A stretch of DNA of 19,578 nucleotides from CAYXVB01 sp964467785. Its GTDB lineage: Bacteria; Bdellovibrionota; UBA1018. The stretch spans positions 1-19,578 of the forward strand of contig CAYXVB010000061.1 in the NCBI GenBank assembly GCA_964467785.1, written 5' to 3'. Every line of letters starts with the position of its first letter. Within the stretch, counting starts at the first letter, position 1. Both the position numbers and the translations under genes were made by a program. The notes beneath the pieces are model-generated. The model saw nothing but the letters and a program-made list of their open reading frames with translations, did not search any database and had not been told where the DNA came from. Positions 1 to 6,452 of the stretch are shown here, piece by piece.

Positions 1-1239
1 TCGTTCCGGGACTTTCTCGTCGAGACGGAAGCCGAGGCGTTGAGTGAATCGGGCGAGCGGGCAAGCGCCGTTTTGGATTTCTGGATATCTTCGGCCCTGG
101 CCGGAGCGCGAACGCCTGATTTCTGTATTAACGTCGGCGTCGTCAAGCCCTTGGATCAATGCTCACCTCAGGGCAGCCCCAAGATGCATGATTTCGACAC
201 CACTGAAATGCTCAAGCCGATCGGCGCTGACGTCGTGGATTGCGGAGGCAAGGGAATTCCTTGCAGCCCGGTCTTCGGTTTCGATTCTTCCGGCAAGCTT
301 TTCTGTACCGACACCAACCGTACCCGATCCTGCGCTGGCATGGCCCGCGCGAGCGGGACGATCGCCTTCGCCGCCGTCATTGAAAAGTGCGGCACTCTCC
401 AACCGGGCGAAAAACCCGAGAAGCCGGCAGTCGATTGCGCCCAGCTCAAAGCGTTTTACGACGGGCAGGTCGAGCTCGTGCAAAAGCATTGCGCAAAGAG
501 CCCCGCGCGCAGGGCTTGCGGCATTCTTCGTCGCCAGCTCGCCCGTCTCGGGGGTAAACCGAGTACAGCGCCCGACGTCTCCGTAGAGCAGGCCGTTGGG
601 GGGGCCGCTGAAAAGGCCGAAGAGGTGCGACGCGCGGTGGCTCAAGGGCCTGTCGCTGCGGACTGTGACGAGGCAGGAAATCCAGCCGGCACGCCATCTG
701 CGCGGCACCCCGGGCAGAAATGCCCAAAAACCCAGTTCCCCGCCAAAGAGAAGCCGATATTCGCGGATGTCGCCAATGCGCTTGGCAAGGCCCGCAAGGG
801 TGCTCCTTGCGGAGATATCGAAATCCCAGGCGGTGGCATCGTGCATTTCGACGAAGCAGGGGTGACCTATCGCGTCGGGAGCGGAGGCAAGGGGCACGGA
901 GTGCGTATTTCAGAAAGCGACGCGCCTTACGTCAATCTCGCCTCTGAGGTGATGGCCCAGCAGGCAGGCTCCCCAGAACAGATGGTGAGTGGCTACATGC
1001 CCGTGAGCGAGATCGGCGATACGGGCGAGATGCAGGTTCCCGTCGGCGCTGACGGTAAAGTCAACAAGTTCCCGAGTCGTGGCTGGAAGACCGCGGCGGG
1101 TACTACTCTGCGCTTTTCCGCGCCTTCTCAGGGCAAGGAACCGTCGAGCCGCGTGATCCATTTGGGTATCCGCAAGGATGGCAAGGAGGAGATTTACGAA
1201 ACTCCTCTCGCCTCGGAGGAGCCCGCTCCCAAAGAATGA
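1..1239 (+). CDS. Cys-rich protein of unknown function, 5'-truncated by window edge
   Basis: The reading frame is open from base 1, so the true start lies upstream; about 412 residues are visible and the stop is TGA at 1237-1239. I do not recognise a family. The first 170 residues are cysteine-rich, with spaced cysteines around FCINVG, DQCSP, VDCGGKGIPC, LFCTDT and RSCAGM. This suggests an exported, disulfide-bonded protein, although no signal peptide can be seen because the N-terminus is missing. A central Ala/Pro/Glu-rich stretch follows, then a C-terminal part with alternating Gly/Val-rich segments (GGGIVHFDEAGVTYRVG) that looks beta-rich. The last ten residues are Pro/Glu-rich. A TTG at 40 could be called as a start, but it has no visible ribosome-binding site and the frame continues upstream without a stop. 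It converges with the gene at 1249-2523. That it is a real gene is fairly sure; its function is unknown. Confidence 0.6.
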   Translation, partial: SFRDFLVETEAEALSESGERASAVLDFWISSALAGARTPDFCINVGVVKPLDQCSPQGSPKMHDFDTTEMLKPIGADVVDCGGKGIPCSPVFGFDSSGKLFCTDTNRTRSCAGMARASGTIAFAAVIEKCGTLQPGEKPEKPAVDCAQLKAFYDGQVELVQKHCAKSPARRACGILRRQLARLGGKPSTAPDVSVEQAVGGAAEKAEEVRRAVAQGPVAADCDEAGNPAGTPSARHPGQKCPKTQFPAKEKPIFADVANALGKARKGAPCGDIEIPGGGIVHFDEAGVTYRVGSGGKGHGVRISESDAPYVNLASEVMAQQAGSPEQMVSGYMPVSEIGDTGEMQVPVGADGKVNKFPSRGWKTAAGTTLRFSAPSQGKEPSSRVIHLGIRKDGKEEIYETPLASEEPAPKE

Positions 1240-1251
1240 GTCCTCGGCTCA
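1237..1251. terminator. Small hairpin between convergent genes
   Basis: TGAGTCCTCGGCTCA can fold into a six-pair stem (one G-U pair) with a three-base loop. It spans the stop codon of the left gene and lies at the stop of the right gene. On the minus strand it is followed by the short U-rich run ATTCTTT; on the plus strand by GTTTCC. It could serve as a weak bidirectional terminator, but the stem is short. Confidence 0.3.
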
Positions 1252-2523
1252 GTTTCCGGCGCGCAGTTGCAGCTCGCGGGTTTCCCGCGCTAGTTGCTTG
1301 AGCGTCTCCGTGTAATCGACGAAGAAGCGCGCAAAACCCGGTTCAAATCCCAAGTCCGGGTGTTCGCGCACGACTTGGTCATAGGTTCGAGAGCCACTTT
1401 CCAGTGCGCGGATCGCATAGTCGTACCGGCGCTGCATCGCCGAGAGATTCGCCTTGAGCTCGCCGTAGCGCAGGTTCCGGAGGATCCGGTTAAAACCGCG
1501 TTTTTTCAAGTTTGGGAACGGAAGATCGAGAATCAAAAAGCCGCTACCGGTCTCGAAGAGTTTGTTGGCCTTGCGAATGGGGATGATTTCAGTGATCACG
1601 CCCGGACGGACCGAGAGTGATCGCTCCTGGAGTACCGTCCGGCGGAAAGCTTCGTTGCGGTAAATTGCCGCGACATCTGTGAGATCTGTGTCGTTGCCGA
1701 GCTCCGTCAGGTCGATGAAGTCGTTCGAGGGCACTGCTAGGTTGAAGAGCTGCCGCGCGAGGAACTCGTTTCGCTCGCGTTCGGGCCAAACACCCGCGGC
1801 CGCCAGTGCATTGTGTGTGGTGTGGGTGCAATTGTCCGCGAGCAGGTTCCAGTTATAGCCATCGGAGCTTTCGTGGAGCTCTTCATTGAGTTGGTTCAAT
1901 TGGCCTACGAGGGGTGGGATCTTGTCGCGCGAGAGCGGCATGCGCGTGCAGTACAGGTTGCGGCCCCAGCTCAGGGCGAAGTCCGTGCCGAGCGCTGCGC
2001 GAATGAGGTTGACCTCGTCAGACTTACCGGTATCCCATTTGTTCTGATATTTGGAATGAACCTCAACGCCGCGGAAGATTCCAAGTTCAAGCACTTGGGA
2101 TTCGAGACGTTGCCGGGCCGCCTCGTCTACCGTCGCCTGTGCCGGGAGCCCGCCGTGGAAGAGCATGCTCTTGCCGTCTAGCGCGACCCAATTGACGTTG
2201 CTAAACATCTGGTCGGTGCTGATTGCCGCTCCCGACTCCGGGTCAGACATGTCGCGCACGGATTCGTCGCAGATCTTGAGTCGCGGGTAGGCGGCGTCGC
2301 GGTCGCGGCAAGCGCCCTTGATGTAGAGGATGGCATGGCCGCCAGCCCCGCCTTTGCGTTCCCCGATCGGAGTGATCTGGGTCGTGGCGCAGTACTCTGC
2401 GTAATAGGGAAAGAGCTGGTCATAACTCGGCCCTGAATTGGATTGGGCGATCGGCTCTCCCGCATGAGCGGAGAGCGAGCGGAGCAAGACGAAAAGTGCA
2501 ATCAGGAGCATCGGTCGTTCCAT
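1249..2523 (-). CDS. Secreted protein with DUF4105/LRAT-like His...Cys signature
   Basis: 424 residues. The N-terminus has a hydrophobic stretch (MLLIALFVLLRSLSAHA) ending in an AHA|GE signal-peptidase site near residue 21, so the protein is probably exported. Two segments stand out: GGHAILYIKGAC at 61-72, with His63, and DNCTHTTHNALAAAG at 230-244, with Cys232. His first and Asn-Cys-x-His later is the order seen in circularly permuted papain-like folds (LRAT, YiiX/YaeF, DUF4105). I infer a periplasmic or surface thiol hydrolase or acyltransferase; substrate unknown. The C-terminal third (from about 340) is basic, then charged and helical. The start is uncertain: ATG at 2523 has no clear ribosome-binding site, while Met5 (ATG at 2511) is preceded by GGAACG and begins the signal peptide directly. 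It is 104 bases downstream of rlmH, behind its own AT-rich promoter-like region, so it is probably transcribed separately. Confidence 0.72.
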   Translation of the reverse strand: MERPMLLIALFVLLRSLSAHAGEPIAQSNSGPSYDQLFPYYAEYCATTQITPIGERKGGAGGHAILYIKGACRDRDAAYPRLKICDESVRDMSDPESGAAISTDQMFSNVNWVALDGKSMLFHGGLPAQATVDEAARQRLESQVLELGIFRGVEVHSKYQNKWDTGKSDEVNLIRAALGTDFALSWGRNLYCTRMPLSRDKIPPLVGQLNQLNEELHESSDGYNWNLLADNCTHTTHNALAAAGVWPERERNEFLARQLFNLAVPSNDFIDLTELGNDTDLTDVAAIYRNEAFRRTVLQERSLSVRPGVITEIIPIRKANKLFETGSGFLILDLPFPNLKKRGFNRILRNLRYGELKANLSAMQRRYDYAIRALESGSRTYDQVVREHPDLGFEPGFARFFVDYTETLKQLARETRELQLRAGN

Positions 2524-2533
2524 GGTCGCGGAC

Positions 2534-2568
2534 TTTATAAAAATTGATTAATTTGGTCAATTTATAAA
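2534..2568 (-). promoter_or_regulatory. AT-rich promoter with inverted repeat upstream of the secreted protein gene
   Basis: This short AT-rich island in GC-rich DNA contains an imperfect inverted repeat: TTTATAAAAATTGA at 2534-2547 and TCAATTTATAAA at 2557-2568. Read on the minus strand it offers a -35-like TTGACC (2555-2560) and a -10-like TATAAA (2534-2539) with a short 15-base spacer. The predicted transcription start would be about 2527, only a few bases from the ATG at 2523. The repeat overlaps both boxes, so it could also bind a regulator. This is inference from sequence alone. Confidence 0.4.
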
Positions 2569-2627
2569 AAGAACTGTAATTTAGATAGGATAAGTGGCTT
2601 CTGTGGTGTGAGCGTCGGTTAAGGACA

Positions 2628-3122
2628 CTAACCCTCGACGTGATACGGATGGTTCCGGGTAACACTCCAGGCGCGATAGAGCTGTTCCAGCAAGACCACA
2701 CGAGCCAGCTCATGTGGCAGAGTCTGAGGTCCCAAGGCGAGTTTTCCCCGTGCGCGCTTTTTCACTTCTTCCGAAAAGCCCAGGCTACTTCCAATGCAGA
2801 AGGCGAGATCCGGAATTCCGTCGCGCTCCCAGTCGCGAACTTGCCGCACCCATTGTGCGGTCGACAGGGACTTTCCTCCTTCGTCCAAAAGGTAAAATAC
2901 TCCGCGCCCCGAGAGGAGCTGATCCAGCTTCTCTAGGAGAAGTGAGCTTTCCTTTTCCTGAATCTGTCGCCGCGTTACTGAGGACTTATCCGGTACTGAT
3001 AGTGGCTTAAGCTCGGTTTCCACCAAAGGCATGAAGCCGCTCAAGAGTTTGGCGTAGTACTCCGTCGCTTCTCGAAGGCCCGGCGTCTTCAATTTGCCGA
3101 AGGTGACCAGATGCAGGCGCAT
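2628..3122 (-). CDS. rlmH: 23S rRNA (pseudouridine1915-N3)-methyltransferase RlmH
   Basis: 164 residues, close to the usual 155-160. RlmH is a SPOUT-class enzyme that methylates the pseudouridine at position 1915 in helix 69 of 23S rRNA on assembled 70S ribosomes, using S-adenosylmethionine. Family marks are present: LLDEGGKSLST at 78-88, TLPHELARVVLLEQLYRAW at 134-152, and the C-terminal NHPYH at 157-161. One deviation is visible: the SAM-loop segment usually written IGG-x-x-G-L is IGSSLGF here (110-116), with the second glycine replaced by serine. The C-terminus ends VEG after the conserved YH. It is the last gene of the rplU-rpmA-obgE-nadD-rsfS-rlmH operon, 46 bases after rsfS, with no strong ribosome-binding site before its ATG. 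The identification is secure. Confidence 0.95.
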   Translation of the reverse strand: MRLHLVTFGKLKTPGLREATEYYAKLLSGFMPLVETELKPLSVPDKSSVTRRQIQEKESSLLLEKLDQLLSGRGVFYLLDEGGKSLSTAQWVRQVRDWERDGIPDLAFCIGSSLGFSEEVKKRARGKLALGPQTLPHELARVVLLEQLYRAWSVTRNHPYHVEG

Positions 3123-3168
3123 GTCAGTCGTCCGTCTTGCCGCGGCAGCGTTGTCGAGTAGACCTTAT

Positions 3169-3594
3169 TCAATTCAGGCGGCTTGCGGCCGGCCCGTAGA
3201 ACTCAGGTGGAATCTTGACCCTTGGGGCGTCCGCCCAAAGACGCTCGAGGTCATAGTACTCGCGGAGCGCATCGAGAAAAATGTGGACCACGACATCGCC
3301 AAGATCCATCAGTACCCAGCGGCCATCCGTGTAGCCTTCAGCCGAAAGAACTTCGCTACCCTTTGAGCGCAGGCTCTGCTCGACCGCATCGGCGATTGTT
3401 TGCACTTGGCGGTCGGAAGCGCCGCTGCAGATGACAAAATAGTCGGTGAAGCCCGAGATCTCAGTCAGGTCGAGAATTTTGACGTTCTCTGCCTTCTTGT
3501 CGATCGCCGCGCGCGCCGCAGCGAGAGCTTTCTCCTTGGATGGATCGCTCGGGGTGCTGACGGTCGTACCAGTGGTCGTGTGATCGGAAGTCAT
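3169..3594 (-). CDS. rsfS: Ribosomal silencing factor RsfS (Iojap family)
   Basis: 141 residues. RsfS binds uL14 on the 50S subunit and blocks joining with 30S, which lowers translation during starvation. The family core runs from about residue 22 to 125: LDLTEISGFTDYFVICSGAS at 41-60, QVQTIADAV at 63-71, GRWVLMDLGDVVVHIF at 91-106 and REYYDLERLW at 111-120. The first 20 residues are a Thr/Ser-rich extension (MTSDHTTTGT...) not needed by the core, but ATG at 3594 is the only plausible start. That ATG overlaps the TGA of nadD (ATGA at 3591-3594), implying translational coupling. The nadD-rsfS-rlmH order is widely conserved in bacteria and supports the call. Confidence 0.95.
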   Translation of the reverse strand: MTSDHTTTGTTVSTPSDPSKEKALAAARAAIDKKAENVKILDLTEISGFTDYFVICSGASDRQVQTIADAVEQSLRSKGSEVLSAEGYTDGRWVLMDLGDVVVHIFLDALREYYDLERLWADAPRVKIPPEFYGPAASRLN

Positions 3595-4298
3595 GAGTCG
3601 GCCTTTATAGCGTATATGCGGTGCGTCTTCAAGTAAGACAGTACTTCAGGAAGAAGCCATGGGCTCGATTCCGAGCCAGGAGCATTTCCGGTGCGAGCAA
3701 TGGTTTCCCGAATGGCAGTCGAGGAAAGTTCCCGAGCTTCGGTTGGTACCACTCGCAACTCCCGGCCTGACCGAGTCAGCCATTGGGAAGGAATTCCGGT
3801 GGTTCGGACTAATCCACTACCGGCCCAGTCCTGGAGCATTCCCCGGCCCTGTACTCCACCGTTTGGCTTTCGTTCCAAGACAATCCAGTGGCTCAGCTCG
3901 AGGACTTCAGGAAATCGATACCACTGCGGCAATTGAAGCAGCTGATCAGTCCCGATGACAAAAGCCAGGCGTTGGCGTGGGATCTCCCGAGCGATCTCCT
4001 GAAGGGTATCAAAAGTATAGGAAGGGCGACCGGGCTCGCGGATGGAGCGATCCAGTTCTCGGGCATCGATTTCGATTTCCGCAGGCATCAAATCGCCTGG
4101 AACGGATCCAAAATTAAGTCTAGCCATAGCAAGCCGTTGTGCGGCAGTGGCCTGACTCGTTTTGAGCGGTGGAATGGGGGCAGGAAGCACTTTGACTCGC
4201 GCCACCCCTGGAACTTCAAAAAGGCCGCGTACCGCCTGTCGATGTCCAAGATGGGGCGGATCGAAGGTCCCGCCAAAGAGCGCGACCCAGTTCGTCAC
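3591..4298 (-). CDS. nadD: Nicotinate-mononucleotide adenylyltransferase NadD
   Basis: 235 residues, slightly longer than the usual 190-215. NadD transfers AMP from ATP to nicotinate mononucleotide, making deamido-NAD in the cytoplasmic NAD pathway. The nucleotidylyltransferase signature GGTFDPPHLGH is at 9-19 (GxFxPxHxGH). SYTFDTL at 93-99 and IGTDQLLQLPQW at 115-126 are the substrate-binding segments typical of NadD, and LSSTAIRE at 191-198 is the ISSTxIR triphosphate motif. The extra length lies in the region around 144-180 and the C-terminus. The start is GTG at 4296-4298, overlapping the obgE stop as GTGA (4295-4298). Together with the ATGA overlap at its own end, this makes obgE, nadD and rsfS a coupled unit. 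The identification is secure. Confidence 0.95.
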   Translation of the reverse strand: MTNWVALFGGTFDPPHLGHRQAVRGLFEVPGVARVKVLPAPIPPLKTSQATAAQRLAMARLNFGSVPGDLMPAEIEIDARELDRSIREPGRPSYTFDTLQEIAREIPRQRLAFVIGTDQLLQLPQWYRFPEVLELSHWIVLERKPNGGVQGRGMLQDWAGSGLVRTTGIPSQWLTRSGRELRVVPTEARELSSTAIRETIARTGNAPGSESSPWLLPEVLSYLKTHRIYAIKADS

Positions 4299-5449
4299 TT
4301 GCGGATGCCCTCGTCGTCGGGCAGGGAGATCTTCTTTTTGCCGCCGCCTGGCTGGGCATGGCGCTGTTCCAGGATTTCCCCGAAAATGGAGAAAAGTAGC
4401 TCCTCCACGCCCTTACCGGAGACCGCGGAAATGACGTAGGGTTCCTTGCCTATCGGATGCGAACCGCGGAGCTGGGTAATCCATTGGCGGAGCGCCGTGC
4501 GAGCGCGCTCTACGAGCTCCGGATCGCTCTCCACGAGGTCGAGCTTGTTGATGACGACGATCTCGGGCTTGTGCAACAGGGCCTCGTTGAAAAGACCGAG
4601 TTCCTTGCGAATCACCTGGTAGCGCTCCACGAGTTTGCCGACCGCCAGAGTGAAGCTATCTTCCATGCCTGGAACGTCAGGTGTCGTCGCGTCTTCGAGA
4701 AGGCGCGAGCCATCGAGCACGTGGAGGAACACGCGGGTGCGTTCGATGTGTTTGAGGAATTTGTGCCCGAGGCCAAGACCGCGGTGGGCTCCTTCAATCA
4801 GGCCCGGAATGTCCGCAACCACGAAGCTTTGAAAATCAGGCATCTGAACGACACCGAGATTCGGGGTCAGCGTGGTGAATTCATAGTCCGCGATCTTGGG
4901 GCGCGCGGCACTGATACGCGAAATCAGCGTGGATTTACCTGCATTGGGAAAGCCGATGATACCGACCTCCGCCAAAAGCTTGAGCTCAAGCTTCAGCTCA
5001 CGGCTGGTGCCTTCCTCGCCCGGCTGGGCAAAGCGCGGAGCCTGATGGGTGGAGGTGACGAAGTGGGCATTGCCCTTGCCGCCACGGCCACCGGTCGCGG
5101 CTACCCATTGCTGGCCCTCTTCGATGAAGTCGATGAGGATCTCGCCGGTCTCCGCATCGCGGATGACGGTGCCGACCGGCACACGGATGACAATGTCCTC
5201 ACCGTCGCGGCCGGCCTTGTTGGCGCCTGAGCCGTTCATGCCCGCGGGGGCTTTGTATTCACGTTTGAAACGGAAATCTTGAAGTGTGGAGAGTTGGGCC
5301 GTCGCGATGAAGAGGACATCGCCACCCTCGCCGCCGTCGCCGCCATCTGGGCCACCACGGGGCGCAAAAGTTTCACGGCGGAAACTGACGGAGCCTGGGC
5401 CCCCGTGTCCGCCGTGAACTCGAATCTGTGCTTCATCAATAAAACGCAT
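4295..5449 (-). CDS. obgE: Obg-family GTPase ObgE/CgtA
   Basis: 384 residues, similar to E. coli ObgE (390). Obg is an essential GTPase that associates with the 50S subunit, acts in its late assembly and links it to nutrient status. Residues 1-158 are the Gly-rich Obg fold (VHGGHGGPGSVSF, PRGGPDGGDGGEGGD). The G domain follows: G1 GFPNAGKST at 166-174, the G2 region FTTLTPNLG at 191-199, G3 DIPGLIEGAHRGLGLGHKFL at 213-232, G4 NKLD at 301-304 and G5 SAVSGKG at 341-347. The tail (GGGKKKISLPDDEGIRK) is short, so there is no OCT domain of the Bacillus type. The ATG at 5447-5449 has a good ribosome-binding site (AGGAG, 5460-5464). It lies 48 bases after rpmA, the standard context. Confidence 0.97.
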   Translation of the reverse strand: MRFIDEAQIRVHGGHGGPGSVSFRRETFAPRGGPDGGDGGEGGDVLFIATAQLSTLQDFRFKREYKAPAGMNGSGANKAGRDGEDIVIRVPVGTVIRDAETGEILIDFIEEGQQWVAATGGRGGKGNAHFVTSTHQAPRFAQPGEEGTSRELKLELKLLAEVGIIGFPNAGKSTLISRISAARPKIADYEFTTLTPNLGVVQMPDFQSFVVADIPGLIEGAHRGLGLGHKFLKHIERTRVFLHVLDGSRLLEDATTPDVPGMEDSFTLAVGKLVERYQVIRKELGLFNEALLHKPEIVVINKLDLVESDPELVERARTALRQWITQLRGSHPIGKEPYVISAVSGKGVEELLFSIFGEILEQRHAQPGGGKKKISLPDDEGIRK

Positions 5450-5482
5450 CGGAGCCTTTCTCCTTTACAAGCGAGCGCTCCG
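5450..5482 (-). promoter_or_regulatory. Inverted repeat presenting the obgE ribosome-binding site
   Basis: On the minus strand CGGAGC (5477-5482) can pair with GCTCCG (5450-5455), the latter ending directly before the obgE ATG. The 21-base loop carries AAAGGAGAAAG, the likely ribosome-binding site. Such a stem would display the site in a loop while pairing the bases next to the start codon. The stem is six perfect pairs; any function is inference. Confidence 0.35.
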
Positions 5483-5497
5483 CGAACCCGAGAAAAC

Positions 5498-5767
5498 TCA
5501 GGCCGCCGGCGTCGTGGCCGGATAGACCGAAACCTTCTTACGGGTACGGTCGTGACGTTCGAAAGTGACGACGCCGTCAACCATCGCGTAGATGGTGAAG
5601 TCGCGACCCAGGCCGACGTTGCGACCGGGGTGGAACTGGGTGCCGACCTGACGAACAAGAATCTCGCCCGCCTTCACGATCTGGCCGCCGTAACGCTTCA
5701 CGCCGCGCATTTTCGGGTTGCTGTCACGGCCGTTCTTGGAACTACCACCTGCTTTTTTATGTGCCAT
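5498..5767 (-). CDS. rpmA: 50S ribosomal protein bL27
   Basis: 89 residues (usual 84-90). bL27 sits near the peptidyl-transferase centre, with its N-terminal arm reaching the tRNA ends. The N-terminus MAHKKAGGSSKNGRDS and the following RGVKRYGG, GEILVRQVGTQFHPGRNVG and DFTIYAMVDGVVTFE are the classic bL27 sequence. The N-terminus begins directly at MAHKK, so there is no cleaved Firmicutes-type leader. The C-terminal PATTPAA is a short extra tail. A good ribosome-binding site (GAGGA, about nine bases before ATG) precedes it. It lies 65 bases after rplU, the conserved pair in bacteria. Confidence 0.98.
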   Translation of the reverse strand: MAHKKAGGSSKNGRDSNPKMRGVKRYGGQIVKAGEILVRQVGTQFHPGRNVGLGRDFTIYAMVDGVVTFERHDRTRKKVSVYPATTPAA

Positions 5768-5832
5768 GTTTCAAATCCTCTTCACACCCTACTGCGGGGT
5801 AGAAAGAAAAAATTTAGTGTCCAGACGGCCGA

Positions 5833-6363
5833 TCAGGCCTTCTTGGAAGCGGTCTTCTTCGTGGCCTTCGCCTTCGGAGCAGCAGCCTCGGCCGGAGCGG
5901 CCTTGGCAGCCTGGGCGAGGCGCTTGCGCGAGCCGAGGGTTTTCGGCGTCATCGCCGGGCCCTTGGCTTTGAGGTTCGAGTGGAACTTGCCCACAGCGGC
6001 CTTTTTGGTAGCTTCGTCCAGAGCGAGCTTCTCACCGGCGCCATTGTCCACGGCGGTGACGAGCAGCTGGGTCTGGTACTGACGGTGGCCCTGCGTGCGG
6101 CGATACTGCTTGCGGCGCTTCATCTTGACGATGGTCACCTTCTTGTCGCGACCTTGGCCGACGATCTCAGCCTGGACGGTAGCGCCAGAAACGTAGGGTT
6201 TTCCGAGCCACACCTTCGAAGCTTCCGCTTCAGGCTTGCTGAGGAAAAGAATTTTGTCGAACTTCACCGCGGCGCCAACGTCGCCTTCCAGCTTTTCGAC
6301 CTGAACGATCGCGCCGGGCTGAACACGGTATTGCTTACCACCAGATTCGATGACTGCGTACAT
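5833..6363 (-). CDS. rplU: 50S ribosomal protein bL21 with long basic C-terminal extension
   Basis: 176 residues, against about 103 for typical bL21. Residues 1-105 are the standard domain: MYAVIESGGKQYRVQPG, VEKLEGDVG, FDKILFLS, PYVSGATVQAEIVGQGRDKKV and the 23S rRNA-binding segment KMKRRKQYRRTQGHRQYQT at 80-98. Residues 106-176 are an extension of Ala, Lys, Thr and Pro (ending KATKKTASKKA) that probably stays disordered and contacts rRNA or coats the subunit surface. It is the first gene of the ribosome-centred operon. The start ATG at 6361-6363 agrees with the family N-terminus, though the ribosome-binding site is weak. Confidence 0.97.
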   Translation of the reverse strand: MYAVIESGGKQYRVQPGAIVQVEKLEGDVGAAVKFDKILFLSKPEAEASKVWLGKPYVSGATVQAEIVGQGRDKKVTIVKMKRRKQYRRTQGHRQYQTQLLVTAVDNGAGEKLALDEATKKAAVGKFHSNLKAKGPAMTPKTLGSRKRLAQAAKAAPAEAAAPKAKATKKTASKKA

Positions 6364-6406
6364 AGACGCCGCAAATTGCCCGAAGAGACCCGGAGAGTCA
6401 AGGGAT

Positions 6407-6434
6407 TAAATACTCTTTTTTGAAAGCATCCAAA
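6407..6434 (-). promoter_or_regulatory. Candidate promoter of the rplU operon
   Basis: The 89 bases between the deaminase gene and rplU are the only larger gap in this minus-strand gene train. Read on the minus strand, TTTGGA (6429-6434) and TATTTA (6407-6412) are separated by 16 bases, giving a weak sigma70-like promoter with a leader of about 37 bases. Both hexamers deviate from consensus, so read-through from the deo operon remains possible. Confidence 0.35.
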
Positions 6435-6452
6435 GGCTTTCCGAAGCTGGGA

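Noticed and set aside
5768..5832. Possible attenuator between rplU and rpmA (U run and short stems)
   Set aside because: The stems are only four pairs and do not directly precede the U run; not convincing.
6423..6440. Stem GAAAGC/GCTTTC after the deaminase gene as an intrinsic terminator
   Set aside because: On the transcribed (minus) strand it is followed by an A run, not a U run, so it does not fit an intrinsic terminator. A role in the promoter region is more likely.
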